Below, piece by piece: positions 12,660 through 24,084 of a stretch of 64,000 nucleotides of DNA. The position numbers and the translations under genes are program-made. Position 1 is the first letter of the stretch. Each line of letters starts with the position of its first letter. This DNA comes from Plantago ovata (Eukaryota; Streptophyta; Magnoliopsida; Lamiales; Plantaginaceae), in assembly GCA_028274465.1 (NCBI GenBank), contig CM051458.1:81302085-81366084 (forward strand), in the 5' to 3' direction. A model generated the notes under the pieces. That model was not told where the DNA came from. It worked only from the letters and a program-made list of their open reading frames with translations, and searched no databases.

Positions 12660-12894
12660 ATCCAATAATATAAATAATATAGATCGGCGTCATCGGCCCA
12701 TATCGACATAATGTTCTATCAAACTTTTCCATATTTGAAAATTGGCCCTTGTACTGTCTCAATATGTTTCAAAGTGACCTTCATTGAGAAACTATCATAA
12801 CACTTTGATAGACTTATCGAATTTTTTTTTTATTATTATTATTTTTTTTATTTTTATTTTTATTTTTTTATTATTTTTTTAATGAGAACTAGAC

Positions 12895-15107
12895 TTTTAT
12901 TAATCACTCAAAATTGGAAGGGAGTCGAGAGATAAGTTGTGCTCCCACCCTTTTCTGTATACAAACTTAGTCTAGAAAAGAGAAAAATACCACTCCTAAC
13001 ATTATTGGAGTGACTAACAAAAAGATACTTGAGGCGCGAAAGAATAAGCAACGCCTCTTGGTCAAGTTCTCCAAAAGTAGAGAAGGCAAAGGGGATGAAC
13101 GAGTAACCGTGTTCTGCACACTTGGACGAATACTTCCTCTTCTTTTTCTCTATCGCGTTGCACAAAGCCACTCCGGGGACAAAAACCCATCACCCCCACC
13201 GGCGAAAGGAGACGTGCCAGTCACATCCACATAAGCATCTTTGCCTTGAGACCAATTGAATAGCAACAAGTCGGGTGGTCGTAGGTCCCGCCCACCCTCA
13301 GAGAGGAAACCCATAGGAGTCTCTTTCCGCACATCAACCCCGACTTTGGAACAGATATCAACCAAAGTGTCACGCACGAGATTGTGCCGGAACTTCACCC
13401 CCACCTCGCTAGAGCAGTGAACAGCGTGGTCACCCCACTGGTCCATCCGACGCACATGACAACTCGGACAAAGGGAGCCATCAGGGAACAAGGGGACTGC
13501 CAGGCGATAAATCAACACCGCACGGAACTGACGGGGGTTCATCCGCTGACCCAACCCATAGATAGGAATGGTGAACAAGTAATCCTGCTCATGGGGGGCG
13601 CGGACACAACTAAGAAGAGCCACATGTCGAGGACTCAAACCGTAACGTGATGTCAGATGTGCATCAATGACACCAAAATAGCTCTTTGCCAAAGACTTCA
13701 TGAACTGGGGGGGGGGGAGGAGAGCTAGCGGTAACAGAGATAATATCAACACCACAAGATGTCGTGAAAAAGTCCAAAGCAGACTGAAAGGTAGGGCTAG
13801 GCGAGTCAATCCCAGCCCTCGCCAGAATCCTATCTTGCAAAGATCTAGACTGCAAGCGAGAGGCGATGAAAGCATACCGACTAACATCCTCAGCACACAA
13901 AACCCCGAGACCCCAAGACGAATGGGAAGTGTGGCAAGCCGCCACTGCCAATCCCCAAAACCAGGGCCTGAACCAGTAACAATCAGCTCCAAGGAAGTAC
14001 GAAAGGCCTGGTCGAACTGAACCTGTGAGTCACCAAGAGCCAAGGGAGGGCAAGTCTTCAAAGCAAAAGACAACTTCGCAACCCCCGCACAATTGCGAAG
14101 AAGAAGGAGCTCACACTGGGGGGTCATCAAGCCTGTGAATAGTCTCCAACAGAGAGATGGTCTTGGAAACCCGACGCGCAACTAGATCCCCGCAAAACTC
14201 TGAACCCGCACTAATAGAGTCCCCGAGAAGCTTGACTCCCGAAGCGAACGAGAGATAGAGGCACGAAAAAGGCCATCCACCCTTCCACGCGGGTCTTCCA
14301 CCGGCCAAAAAAGCTCTGTCTTATCTACATTCAGATGCAACCCACGTGGTGGCCCATCGACGCGAATGATATCTAAAGCCTTGGCAACAATAAGAGTGTC
14401 GCCAATGATAGTGTCGTCATCAAGATACCAAACCTGAAGGGAGAGCTCACACGACTGATGAATAGCATGAACCAGCGGATGCAGAACCAGGGCAAATAAT
14501 AAAGAGCCCAAAGGATTCCCTTGATGAACCCCCTGAGAAGACCAGAGAACCGAATCACCATAGTAAAGCCGAGCAGGCCGGGAGTAGCAGAACTCCACCC
14601 AAGGCGAAATGGTCGGGCACCTCAACCGAGTCTCTTGGAGAAGGGCACTCATGTCCACAAAGTTAAAGGCATTCCTGAAATCCACCAAAAGCATAGAGAG
14701 CCCAACCTCGTCCCCTCTAGCCTCAACAAACCTGCTGACATAATGAAGAACGGCCTCACAACCACCTGAGACCCCAACACCAAACTAAAAATTTGTAAGT
14801 ACGTAGCCATTGCGTTCCCAACAGATGAAGAGGCAACCTTAGAGACGAGCCGCCTCCAAATAGTACCATCGCAATGGGTCGAATACCCCCTCCAGGTTTA
14901 ACGAGAGGAGTTAAAGGAGCACTGACAATAAACTCCCCAAGCGGGCTAGGTCACTTACCCGAAAGAAAAAGGTTGACGACCCCAGTAATAGAAGATAACA
15001 GGCCATCGGAAACCGCATAAGCAGCACCCGCCCAAAACATCCAACAAATGTTGAGCTCTGAGACCGTCGCGACCGCAGGAAGTACCTTTGGGAAGCTCCG
15101 AAACCTA
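12895..15107 (-). mobile_element. LINE with RT and RLE-like C-terminal endonuclease, copy 1 (broken)
   Basis: Minus-strand coding remnants in several frames. From N to C: RT with motif A VDFRNAFN (about 14670), motif B QGNPLG, motif C YLDDDTIIGD (about 14410) and GLHLNVDKTELF; then a connector (CELLLLRNCAGVAKL); then CPSC-x9-H-x2-H-C followed by FRHNLVRD, RPPDLLLFN and DAYVDVTG (about 13210-13480). The last module has the CCHC plus PD..D layout of R2/R4-type restriction-like endonucleases. There are at least three frameshifts. The N-terminal part is cut off at 15107 by an L1 element. The 3' end abuts an (ATT)n/T-rich tract at 12820-12890. Confidence 0.75.
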
Positions 15108-18100
15108 TTAATAATGTGTTAACTACACAGGATCGCAAAGGGGGTCATCCCGTTCAGGAATACGAGTATACTGATTTCCAAGCAATGATGGAAAATGCGG
15201 GGTTGAATGAACTCATGATGCTTGGGAGAGAATTTACGTGGTCAAATAAGCACCCGCATGGAACGATATACTCAAAGATTGACAGAGGGCTAGGGAACCT
15301 GCAATGGTTTCTTAATTATCACTGGGTTAAGATAATGGTTCATGAGCCTGGAGTCTCAGACCATGCACCATTAGTCTTACAACTCTCGATACGCAACCAT
15401 CGGGGACATGCAAGCAGATTTCGATTTATTAATGGCATAGTGGAGAAGGCCGAGTTTCTACCACTGGTTAGAAACATTTGGGGCTGCTCTTTAAATGATA
15501 CACCCATGCATATAGTGTGGACAAAACTTCAGATGATGCGCCCACACCTCAAAGCATTGAGCAAACAACTCACCAATTTTCAACAGCAAGCCGCAGCGCA
15601 TCGGACTGAATTGGCAGCAGTACAAGAACATCTCAAACGAGATTGGTTGAACCCGGAATTGATCCTCAAGGAGAAAATATGTACTGCCCAACTGCTGCGT
15701 ACTCGAACTATTGAGGAACAAGTCCTCCAACAACGAGCCAAGGTCACATGGCTTAAGCTTGGAGACGGAAATAACTCGTATTTTCATGCGATGGTAAAAG
15801 ATAAACAGATGCAAAGTGGAATTACGTGGTTGGAAAATGAGATGGGACACAAGCTGACTTCGGATGATGCTATAGAAAATGAAGTCATTCGATTTTATAC
15901 CCACTTAGTCGGATCTGATATGCCCACTCGACTTGGAGTTGATATTGATGCCATAAGGCGTGGGACGGTACTCACAGCTGCTCAAGGGCAAGGCCTGACC
16001 GCGGAAGTGACAAATGAAGAAATAGTGCAAGCCCTCAAGGAGATAGACGACTCAAAAGCGCCCGGCATTGATGGGTACAATGCAAAATTCTTTAAAGCTA
16101 GTTGGGATACTATAAAAAATGATGTGCTGGCAGCGGTGAAAGATTTCTTTGTCCATGGACGCATGTACAAGGCTATTAATTGTACATTGGTAACCTTGAT
16201 ACCCAAAACAAAAGATTCTCGAACTATGAAGACAATGCGACCTATCTCTTGCTGTACCACCATATACAAAATCATCTCTAAGATTCTGACCAAGAGACTC
16301 AGCTCAGTGATTAATATTGTAGTAGATGATAGCCAATCTGCTTTTCTCCCCGGAAAGGTGATACATGATAACATCCTCATCGCACATGAGCTTGTGAGAG
16401 GATATGCAAGAAAGGGAGTGTCACCTAGATGTATGATCCAGATGGACTTGCAAAAGGCCTATGACACGGTTGAGTGGGGGGCGCTAGAAGAGATCTTGAG
16501 TGAGTTGAATTTTCCGACTAAATTCATTCACTGGGTGATGACATGTGTTCGTACGGTCTCATATAGATATTCCATCAATGGCACACCGAGCCGCATCCTA
16601 AAGGCCAAGCGAGGACTCCGACAAGGAGATCCCATATCGCCTTTACTTTTTGTCTTGATTATGGAATACCTACATAGGAAGCTCCAAAAGTTGAAGCATG
16701 TGCCAGACTTCAACTTCCACCCCAAATGTGAGAAAGTTGATTTGACGAATATCTGTTTTGCTGATGATCTACTACTGTTCTGCCGTGGTGATACAATTTC
16801 CGTAGAGCTTATGGTGAAAGATTTTAATGAATTTTCAGCATCCACAGGATTGAAAGCGAACAACTCAAAATGTAAAGTGTATTTTGGGGGGGTCCATCGA
16901 CAAATCCAAGAAGAAATAATAGCAGCCACTGGGTATGAGCTTGGCGAATTGCCTTTTAAATACTTAGGTGTGCCTCTAGCCACACGGAAACTCACAGCTC
17001 ATATGTGCCAACCCCTAGTCGAGAAAATCATTGCGAGGATCAAGCACTGGACATCCAAGCTTCTCAGTTATGCTGGTCGCCTCCAATTAATAAAAAGTGT
17101 GTTATTCTCCATAACCAACTACTGGCTACAAGTATTCCCTATGCCAAAGAAAGTCTTACACCATATTGAAGCTGTTTGCCGCACATTCTTGTGGAGTGGG
17201 ACGGACGAGATTACGAGAAAGGCCCCGGTTGCGTGGGACAAAGTTTGTGACACAAAAAACACTGGTGGATTGAATATAATTGATCTTATCACTTGGAACC
17301 GTGCGAACTTGATGAAACTCTATTGGAACCTTAGTGAGAAGGCGGATAAACTGTGGGTTCGATGGGTTCACGCATACTATATCAAACATGAGAGAGTGGA
17401 CAGTTATACAGCAAAAACATCATGCTCTTGGATGTTGAAAAGTATTCTGAAGATGAGGGCGTGGGCAGAGAGGAGCCAAGTCTGGACCGGACTGCAGGGG
17501 GATATGAAATTTCCTACGAAAGCGATATACCATGAGCTGAGGGGGGACAGAACGCCGGTTGAATGGCGTAAAATTTTCTTCTCGAATTGGGCACGACCGA
17601 GAGCGACTTTCATCCTCTGGATCTGTTTACAAGGGAGATTATTTACCAAGGATCGACTCACGCGTTTTGGAATTGCGAATGATGGAGAATGTATTTTCTG
17701 TCAACTCGAAGAAACTAGCGTGCACTTGTTCTTTGCATGCCAGAGTACGTGTTCTGTTCTTGTTGAAATTCTGAGATGGTTGGGGCTTCCACCCATCCCA
17801 GCTGGACAAGCAAACCTGGATTGGATTATTAGCCGGACAAAAGGGGAGAGTTGTACCTCCCGTGTTCTGAAGATAGCGGCTGCCGAAGTGATCTATGAGA
17901 TTTGGACAACTCGTAATAAAACGATTTTTCAGCCAGGAATTAATCATGTAGCAGGGCTGATGGAGCGACTGAAAATGGTGATCCGGGAGAGGTTGCTGCT
18001 AAGCGCCAAGCTGCAAGCATATGCACAAAATCTGGAAAGTGAATGAGAGTTGAAACAATCTGTGGAAAAGTGATTTCTCGTGACTGCTGCCATTGGGACG

Positions 18101-18267
18101 AAAACTGGGAAGTACTAGTTGATGGCTTGGAGGAAGATTTGAGTTACTTAGCCTAGATTTTTGTCTTTATTTTGCTAATTGTTGCGTTTGATAGCCTGGA
18201 TCTCGTATCGGCTTTTGTACTTACACTGTTTTGGTTAATAGAAAGTGCTCTAATTTCCAAAAAAAAC
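15108..18267 (+). mobile_element. L1-type LINE, 5'-truncated, with intact ORF2 remainder
   Basis: Contains one uninterrupted 976-codon frame (15116-18046). Order: C-terminal half of the APE endonuclease (FTWSN, SKIDRG, catalytic SDHAPL near residue 83), RT (motif A QMDLQKAYD near 441, QGDPISPLLF near 502, FADDLLLF near 548, KYLGVPLA), and the zf-RVT finger (CIFCQLEE..HLFFAC near 859) with the plant-L1 tail IYEIWTTRNKTIFQ. Full plant L1 ORF2 is about 1,250-1,350 aa, so the N-terminal endonuclease half and ORF1 are missing, typical 5' truncation. An A-run at 18259-18267 marks the 3' end. The intact frame suggests a recent insertion, into the older RLE-type LINE to its left. It is not expected to be autonomous. 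Confidence 0.88.
15116..18046 (+). CDS. L1 ORF2 protein, N-terminally truncated (endonuclease C-half, reverse transcriptase, zf-RVT)
   Basis: 976-codon frame of the L1 element described at 15108-18267. The first methionine is only the first available after the truncation, not a natural start. Function of the intact family: endonuclease nicking of target DNA and target-primed reverse transcription. The missing N-terminal half of the endonuclease removes part of its active site, so this copy is presumably inactive although the RT catalytic FADD is intact. Confidence 0.85.
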   Translation: MLTTQDRKGGHPVQEYEYTDFQAMMENAGLNELMMLGREFTWSNKHPHGTIYSKIDRGLGNLQWFLNYHWVKIMVHEPGVSDHAPLVLQLSIRNHRGHASRFRFINGIVEKAEFLPLVRNIWGCSLNDTPMHIVWTKLQMMRPHLKALSKQLTNFQQQAAAHRTELAAVQEHLKRDWLNPELILKEKICTAQLLRTRTIEEQVLQQRAKVTWLKLGDGNNSYFHAMVKDKQMQSGITWLENEMGHKLTSDDAIENEVIRFYTHLVGSDMPTRLGVDIDAIRRGTVLTAAQGQGLTAEVTNEEIVQALKEIDDSKAPGIDGYNAKFFKASWDTIKNDVLAAVKDFFVHGRMYKAINCTLVTLIPKTKDSRTMKTMRPISCCTTIYKIISKILTKRLSSVINIVVDDSQSAFLPGKVIHDNILIAHELVRGYARKGVSPRCMIQMDLQKAYDTVEWGALEEILSELNFPTKFIHWVMTCVRTVSYRYSINGTPSRILKAKRGLRQGDPISPLLFVLIMEYLHRKLQKLKHVPDFNFHPKCEKVDLTNICFADDLLLFCRGDTISVELMVKDFNEFSASTGLKANNSKCKVYFGGVHRQIQEEIIAATGYELGELPFKYLGVPLATRKLTAHMCQPLVEKIIARIKHWTSKLLSYAGRLQLIKSVLFSITNYWLQVFPMPKKVLHHIEAVCRTFLWSGTDEITRKAPVAWDKVCDTKNTGGLNIIDLITWNRANLMKLYWNLSEKADKLWVRWVHAYYIKHERVDSYTAKTSCSWMLKSILKMRAWAERSQVWTGLQGDMKFPTKAIYHELRGDRTPVEWRKIFFSNWARPRATFILWICLQGRLFTKDRLTRFGIANDGECIFCQLEETSVHLFFACQSTCSVLVEILRWLGLPPIPAGQANLDWIISRTKGESCTSRVLKIAAAEVIYEIWTTRNKTIFQPGINHVAGLMERLKMVIRERLLLSAKLQAYAQNLESE

Positions 18268-18350
18268 TTAGAGGGCAGCCGAGAAACAAGCTGTGCTCCC
18301 ACTCCCTTGGCAATAGCAAAACTAATGTTTTACACAAAATTACACCGAAT
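18268..18350 (-). mobile_element. 3'-terminal fragment of the RLE-type LINE
   Basis: About 80 bp matching the 3' end of the LINE copy at 40531-43139 (shared GGGCAGCCGAGAAACAAGCT and GCTCCCACTCCCTTGGCAA), lying between the L1 A-run and a long (TTA)n tract. Confidence 0.65.
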
Positions 18351-18351
18351 G

Positions 18352-18530
<179 letters not shown>

Positions 18531-19266
18531 GTATACAATAACATGATTGATTTACACATTGATTTACATACCAATCAATTTTAATCCGTTGATCTTACTT
18601 ATTCAATTTCAATCTGTACATGTATAATTATTTCATTAAAAGATGTAGGGTTCGAATCTTGTTGGCTGGTTTTTCTCTATTATTTGTATCATTATTTTAG
18701 TTGAAGGTGTTGGGTTCTAATCTTATTGACTTAATTTTTTTCTTTTTTATTTATTATCTTCTTATATTTTTATCTTTTAACACAAAGTTTTATGGTCGTA
18801 CTATACTTAATTTAAAAATAATCATGATATGTTCTTATGAAAAAAGACATACTTCCTCCGTCCAACAATAAATGTAACACTTGATTTTGTTGACTTTTTC
18901 AAGGGTCATTTTGACCTTAAATTTTTATTTTTAAATGGCAAGAGATAATGACGCACATGACAATTTATTCAACTGATGAAGAACACCGATTAACATGCGA
19001 AAGCTGCATTGCAGATTTCGAAGTTGAATGTTCTAAAGTCTACAGACGTATCGGATGGTTCTTAAATAATTGGAAAAATACTTTTCGTACATCTAATATC
19101 GTTCAATTCAAAACTATTTATTGCATAATTAAAAAAGTATATACATTTATAGGACACCATTTATGTTAAGTTCAATTACTCAATTAATTATTATTTGGTT
19201 TCGTTTGACGTCATTATGTGAATATTATATATTTACTCCATTCATTTTAATACATTATTTAATAAA

Positions 19267-20314
19267 GACATAATTACGTTTGGTACCCCCACTAAACATC
19301 GACTTTGCATCTTAACCCAACTATCGTGGAAAATTACAAATAAACCCAAGTCACCGTCCGACATTGACTCCGGCGCCCCCTCTCTCCTCAAAACTTAACA
19401 ACCAAACACGCCCTTATGTCTAAATTACTGTTTTTGTCTTTTCCTCTTTCTTTTTTCTTTTTTCTATTTTTCTTTTTCCTTTTTACCATCAACATCTTTT
19501 TTCTTTTTTCTATTTTCCTCTTTTCCTCTTTCTTTTTTCCATTTGCAAATCGAAGATTTGCAGATCGGAGAAGCTCTGCTCCGATCTGCAAATCGGAGCA
19601 AACACTCTGCTCCGGTGTATGCTCCGATCAAGATCGGAGCAGAGCTCTGCTCCGATTTGCAGATCGCTGCAAATCGAAGCTCACTCTGCTCCGATTTGCA
19701 AATTGGAGCAGATCTTGCTGCTCCGATTTGCAGATCGGAGCAGCTCTGCTCCGATCTGCAAATCGGAGCAGAGCTCTGCTCCGATTTTGATCGGAGAATC
19801 GGAGCAGAGCAGAGCTGCTCCGATTTTCCGATTGCTACTCCGATCTCAGCAAATCGGAGCGGCTGTGATTTTTTTAATTAATTAATTAATTTATGTTTTA
19901 GTTTTTTTCATTTTGTTTTATTGTTTTCTCATTTTTTTTTATTCATAATAATTTGGGACTAAATTTGATTTCACTTTTTCTAAGGGCTTGTTTACAAATA
20001 GTTTTGTGGACTATTTTGAATTATAGTTAAATTATGTGTGTTAATTTTTAAATATTTTGTGTCAATATTATAAACATTAAAACATTTAGGTAAATGTGTA
20101 ATAAATGAAACTTCATGTTGTTTGGAATAATTCAGAATTAGAAATTCCGGCAAGGGCGAAAAGGTCATTTCCAAGGCATAGAGCGCTGAAAGTCAAAGTC
20201 GTGGGTTAATCTGTAATTACGTTTATATAGCAGGGGAAGATTACGTAATAAAAAATATAGATGGACTAATCTGTAATAGCGGAAAATAGCAGGGGTACCA
20301 AATGTAATTTGCCC
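19267..20314. mobile_element. Non-autonomous TIR element present only in block A copy 1
   Basis: Flanked by TTTAATAAA (19258-19266) and TATAATAAA (20315-20323); the paralogous site near 46125-46140 reads TTTAATAAAAC with no insert. Inverted ends share AATTACRTTTGGTACCCC. The right end (inward GGGCAAATTACATTTGG) resembles the ends of the 11552-12659 element, so both may belong to one superfamily. It contains a palindrome-rich array at 19549-19862. Confidence 0.75.
19549..19862. repeat. GCTCCGAT palindrome array
   Basis: About a dozen inverted units of the kind GCTCCGATYTGCARATCGGAGC joined by AGAGCTCT, giving nested palindromes over 310 bp with much higher GC than its surroundings. A pyrimidine-rich tract lies immediately left. 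A shorter array with the same core is at 62325-62425. Confidence 0.85.
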
Positions 20315-21009
20315 TATAATAAAACAACAATGTTCTACATGATTACGCTTCACACGCAGTTTCTAGTATTATTATAATACAAATAATAATTGTCTAGATG
20401 TCAAATCACAATCCTTGATAAATTGTAATTTGGCCCATGCACTTTAATTGTTCACATAAACATATTCAATGCCACCTCTAAAAATTACATACACATGTCC
20501 ATGTCAGTTGTGAACCAAGGCTCTATTCTCTTCGTATGAAATCTCATTATTTTCAGTTCAGTTCTGTTCAGTTCAATTCTATTCAGTTTCATTCAGTTCT
20601 GTTCAGACTTGCTTAGTTATATTTTATACTGCAAATAAATTCAGTTTTGTTCAGTTCAGCTTCATTCAAATGCGAATCAATCTTTACGGTGTATGGTGTC
20701 TATTTTCTTCAGTTTCATTTCAAAGGTGGCTCACTGCAGGCTACAACAATCTCTCAGAAATTGCAGAATCCATGGCCTTTTGATTGAACAAATTCACATT
20801 AAGGTACTTGAACAAATTAACTCTCAAATATCATCCTAATAAAACGAACAATCAGCAAATTTTAATGACAAGAACAATTGAAAGAGCACTAATAAGTGAA
20901 ATTAATTTGCATTCGAAATTCCTAATTAATAAATATATTTTATTTATTTATATATGAAGATAATTGGTATAACATATTATATTCCACAACACCCTTGATT
21001 TCCCAATTT

Positions 21010-21450
21010 TTATATCTTAGATGGACATTCATAAGTACAAGTGCATTTATCTATTGGGCTACATTTACTAGATATTATTTTAGGACTGCCAGGAACCACT
21101 CCGTCACAAAAGTCATGGCAATAAATTTCATCACACGCTTCCACTAAATATGTTTGTTGGCATACTCCTACTAACGAACGTCCATGATCTGCATTACAAC
21201 ATTAAGAACAAAGAAACGGTTATGTATGTAATTAAATTTGAAGTTCAAGTCCTAAAGTGGCCATGCTAGAGAACCAAATAGTCGTTTGGCAGTGGGTTAG
21301 GTTAAGAATTACGGGTTTTTGGAAAAAGAAATTCTTTTGGCAAAGAGGGAAAAAAATTGAAAACATACCTCTGATAGCAGTAGAAGAGCCCACAACAAAA
21401 CTAATAAGCAGAATGCATAGCAATGGAGTGAAGAAAATGCTCTTGTTCAT
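21010..21450 (-). CDS. Defensin-like secreted peptide DEFL-1 (two exons)
   Basis: Exon 1 is 21369-21450, exon 2 is 21010-21188, joined through a 180-bp GT..AG intron in phase 1; 86 aa. Exon 1 encodes a signal peptide (MNKSIFFTPLLCILLISFVV). Exon 2 encodes the mature peptide with eight cysteines at 37, 46, 51, 55, 70, 76, 78 and 82, spacing C-x8-C-x4-C-x3-C-x14-C-x5-C-x-C-x3-C. The C-x3-C plus C-x-C-x3-C pair is the CS-alpha-beta fold of plant defensin-like/LCR peptides, and signal exon plus mature exon is the standard gene layout. Such peptides act outside the cell in antimicrobial defence or pollen-pistil signalling; which one is unknown here. TATAAA lies at 21529-21534 on this strand. The X1 promoter starts divergently about 640 bp away. 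Confidence 0.88.
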
Positions 21451-22019
21451 GGTGTTTATTTCTATAATAGATTTTTCTCCTCTTTATTCTTTAAGAAAGT
21501 GTCTTGGTGACTTGTGATTATATGCCAATTTATAGTACAATGTTGAGAAGAGTGAGAACTCAAATCTTTAAATATTTCCTATATGGAGAACATAGTCATT
21601 ATAATTTAATTTCTTTTCCAAATATAGAATAATATATCCGTAGAACCCTTTTAAAATTATGCTAACCACATTTATTTGAGTTCTACTTATTCACACAAAA
21701 ATTTAAGACTAAATCATGGGTTGTTTCCCCATAAGTTAAGAGGTCTCGAGGTAATAAATGTAAACCAAATTATAGTGAAAAAAGTTATATATAGTGAAGA
21801 TAATTGTAATAAATATAGTGGAAACAAAGCAATCCTGTTAAAAAGAAAAAGAAAAGAGATACGATTTCTTCTTTCCTATAATTAAGCAACAATGAATTAA
21901 TAAAATTTTTAAAATAGGGAAAATTACAAGTGAAATCTAAGACCTTTAACTAACAAGGAGTAGAATGGAAAATTTATACAAGTTTCTTTATACGCATCAT
22001 TAATTTCTCTAAAAATATC

Positions 22020-22967
22020 GGTAGCCTTAATCAAACCGTTGAAATAAAGTCAATGTGTCTTACAACCGTAGGATGAACTCAGACATCACTATATAAACTC
22101 CTCTGAACACTCAGCTGAGCCGTATCCGTTTCTCCCTGAAAAATAAGAACCCAATCGGTGCTCAATCATTAGCCATGGCCATAAATTGGATCCTCGATTT
22201 CACCCTCTCAATCACTTTTATTCACCTCCTACGCATAAAAATCCTTTTTTTTTTTTTTGCTATGGTTCCTGGTCAGCTGAATTGTTGATTGGCTTCCATA
22301 CACTGAAATCGATTTGTTTTCTGTGGATTGAAATTGATTTGTTTTGGTGAAGATCAGATTCAATTGGCTTCTGTAGATTCAAATTGGTTTCTTTTGTCAA
22401 AATCAGATGCCATTGACTTATGTAGATTCAAACCTATTTGTGTTCTTTTTTTCCTTTTGTTTTTATGTTTGTTTGTGTTTTTACCTCTAACATTATGAAA
22501 ACCTTTTGCTGGTTTATTTACAGTGGATGGATTGTTTATGAGTCTGATTAATCTCTAGCGACGTGTGAAAACTCGAGTGATTTTGATTGCAAGTAATCGA
22601 TTGATTTATTGAGGTGAGACTGAATTTGGTTTTAGCCTTTTTCTCTTTGTTGTCAATCTTAATTATAGATGTTTCTTGTGATGTCGATTTCGCTTTTATA
22701 TGTTCAGAATTTTTCCCTTTAGTGTTTCTGAATGGGCGATATTTTTTAACTCAGGATTTGGGGCTATGTTGGGCGCCAACGGGATTGTATTATGTTGATG
22801 GTCAAGACACACAATCCCAATGATATAGATATAATGGTTCAAGCTCTTTATGGTTTATGATGATATGCAACATTACCTTTTCTATTTCTTGCTTTGCAAC
22901 TGTGTGAACATGGTACTATATTAGAATAACTAGGGTAATATGTAAAATATATTGTGAGTGTGATTAT
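22020..22967 (+). other. X block 1: TATA promoter, leader and short signal-like start
   Basis: TATAAA at 22092-22097 is followed by a leader and an ATG at 22175 in good context (AGCCATGGCC). The frame gives MAINWILDFTLSITFI and then runs into a T-rich stretch, a hydrophobic start resembling a signal peptide. A second conserved segment near 22750-22830 follows a CAG acceptor-like site and reads LCWAPTGLYYVD before a stop. The block occurs four times with the promoter best preserved. I do not recognise a gene family; it may be a decayed small-peptide gene or a non-coding transcript. Confidence 0.4.
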
Positions 22968-23400
22968 CGTGATAGGGACCTTTGCCATGATGAGTGTGCT
23001 CACTTGGCAGGTCTAATTGTTTAAAAAATAGTATAGGGTGTGGGTGCGCTCGATTGGCAGGTCTACTAGTTTTTAAATTGTATAGGATGTGATTGTCGTG
23101 TGATAAGGACCTTTTCCATGATGGGTGCGCTCGCTTGGCAGGTGTACTCGTTAATAAATTGTATAGGGTGTGATTGTCGTGTGACAAGGACCTTTTCCAT
23201 GATGGGTGCGCTCACTTCGCTGGTCTACTGCTTAGTAAACTGTATAGTGTGCGATTGTCGTGTGATAGGGACCTTTGTCATGATGGGTGCGCTCGCTTGG
23301 CAGGTCTACTGGCTAGTAAAGTGTAAAGGGTGTGATTGTCATGTGATAGGGACCTTTGCCATGATGGGTGCGCTCACTTGGCAGGTCTAGTAATTAATAA
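22968..23400. repeat. 81-bp minisatellite, X1 copy
   Basis: Five full units plus a truncated one. Core: GGACCTTTGCCATGATGGG followed by TGCGCTCACTTGGCAGGTCT. TTGCCA and TTGGCA are spaced to form a hairpin. Most units are exactly 81 bp, keeping a 27-codon frame open. A 9-bp stem (GAGGGGAGA/TCTCCCCTC, 23421-23459) follows. Confidence 0.9.
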
Positions 23401-23569
23401 AAGTACTGTTTTTGTGTTTTGAGGGGAGACTGCAGGGTGTTTCGCTCGACTCTCCCCTCAGTGTGTGTGCGTCCCCTCCCCCGTCCTCTTCTACTTTATA
23501 ACCACTCTCTATCTGACAATGTTATCTGTGGGTTCAATTTGATAGTAATTAGTTATACCTAACATATAA

Positions 23570-23915
23570 TTGACAACTCTCAGCTCCCATTAAACTCTGC
23601 CAACTACATCAGATAATTCAATAAACTCCCACGAGTCCACGACTGCGAATTACTCATTCAACTTCCAATCAACTCCCACGACGGCCAATTACTCGTTCAA
23701 CTTCCAATCAACTCCCACGACTGCCAATTACTCGTTCAACTTCCAATCAACTCCCACGACTGCAAATTACTCATTCAACTAACAATCAACTCCCACGACT
23801 GCCAATTACACATTCAACTTCCAATCAACTCCCATGACTGCCAATTACTCATTCAACTAACAATTAATCAACTTCCACGATCGACTGCCAATTACTCATT
23901 CGAATTCCAATCAAC
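23570..23915. repeat. About 39-bp minisatellite, X1 copy
   Basis: Tandem units of AACTCCCACGACTGCCAATT followed by ACTCRTTCAACTTCCAATC, about eight imperfect copies. Confidence 0.88.
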
Positions 23916-24054
23916 AAATGAAAAAATAAAAATATAATGATAAAAGATAAAGGCATATGATAAAATCTAAAAAGATAATTATAAAGATAAATGAAAAAAA
24001 AAGAACTAATAGTTGTCCCCCTCCATATATGCCACCAGCCGGTGGTTGGTGGCC

Positions 24055-24084
24055 ATATGGGCGCACATTATTGTGCGCCCATAT
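24055..24084. repeat. Perfect 13-bp-arm palindrome
   Basis: ATATGGGCGCACA, a TTAT loop, then TGTGCGCCCATAT. A second GC-rich foldback (GCCACCAGCC/GGTGGTTGGTGGC) lies just left and a long T-run just right, so this may be the core of a foldback element. Confidence 0.85.

Larger units (their letters stand above)
18726..23935. repeat. Duplicated block A, copy 1
   Basis: Matches 45590-49450 in order and orientation, including the DEFL gene, the X leader and both minisatellites. The main difference is a 1,048-bp transposon at 19267-20314 present only in this copy. Confidence 0.85.

Noticed and set aside
13384-14020. Plus-strand open frames overlapping the RLE-type LINE
   Set aside because: They are antisense shadows of the minus-strand retroelement coding region; the minus frames carry the RT and endonuclease motifs.
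18848-19250. Second Stowaway element from the CTTCCTCCGTCC motif
   Set aside because: No inverted right end was found; at most a one-ended remnant.
22780-22830. GLYYVD peptide in the X block, reminiscent of the proteasome beta5 motif GPGLYYVD
   Set aside because: Only about a dozen residues match, with no flanking homology or additional exons; too short to call a gene fragment.
22930-23390. 81-bp repeats as a CRISPR-like array
   Set aside because: Units are contiguous tandem copies without unique spacers, in a plant nuclear context.
23100-23390. Repeat-encoded protein with 27-residue units
   Set aside because: The same arrays at the other loci contain 83-bp units and stops, so the open frame is not conserved.
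23401-23470. GAGGGGAGA hairpin as a Helitron 3' terminus
   Set aside because: No CTRR end follows at the expected distance and no 5' TC terminus or AT insertion site was identified.
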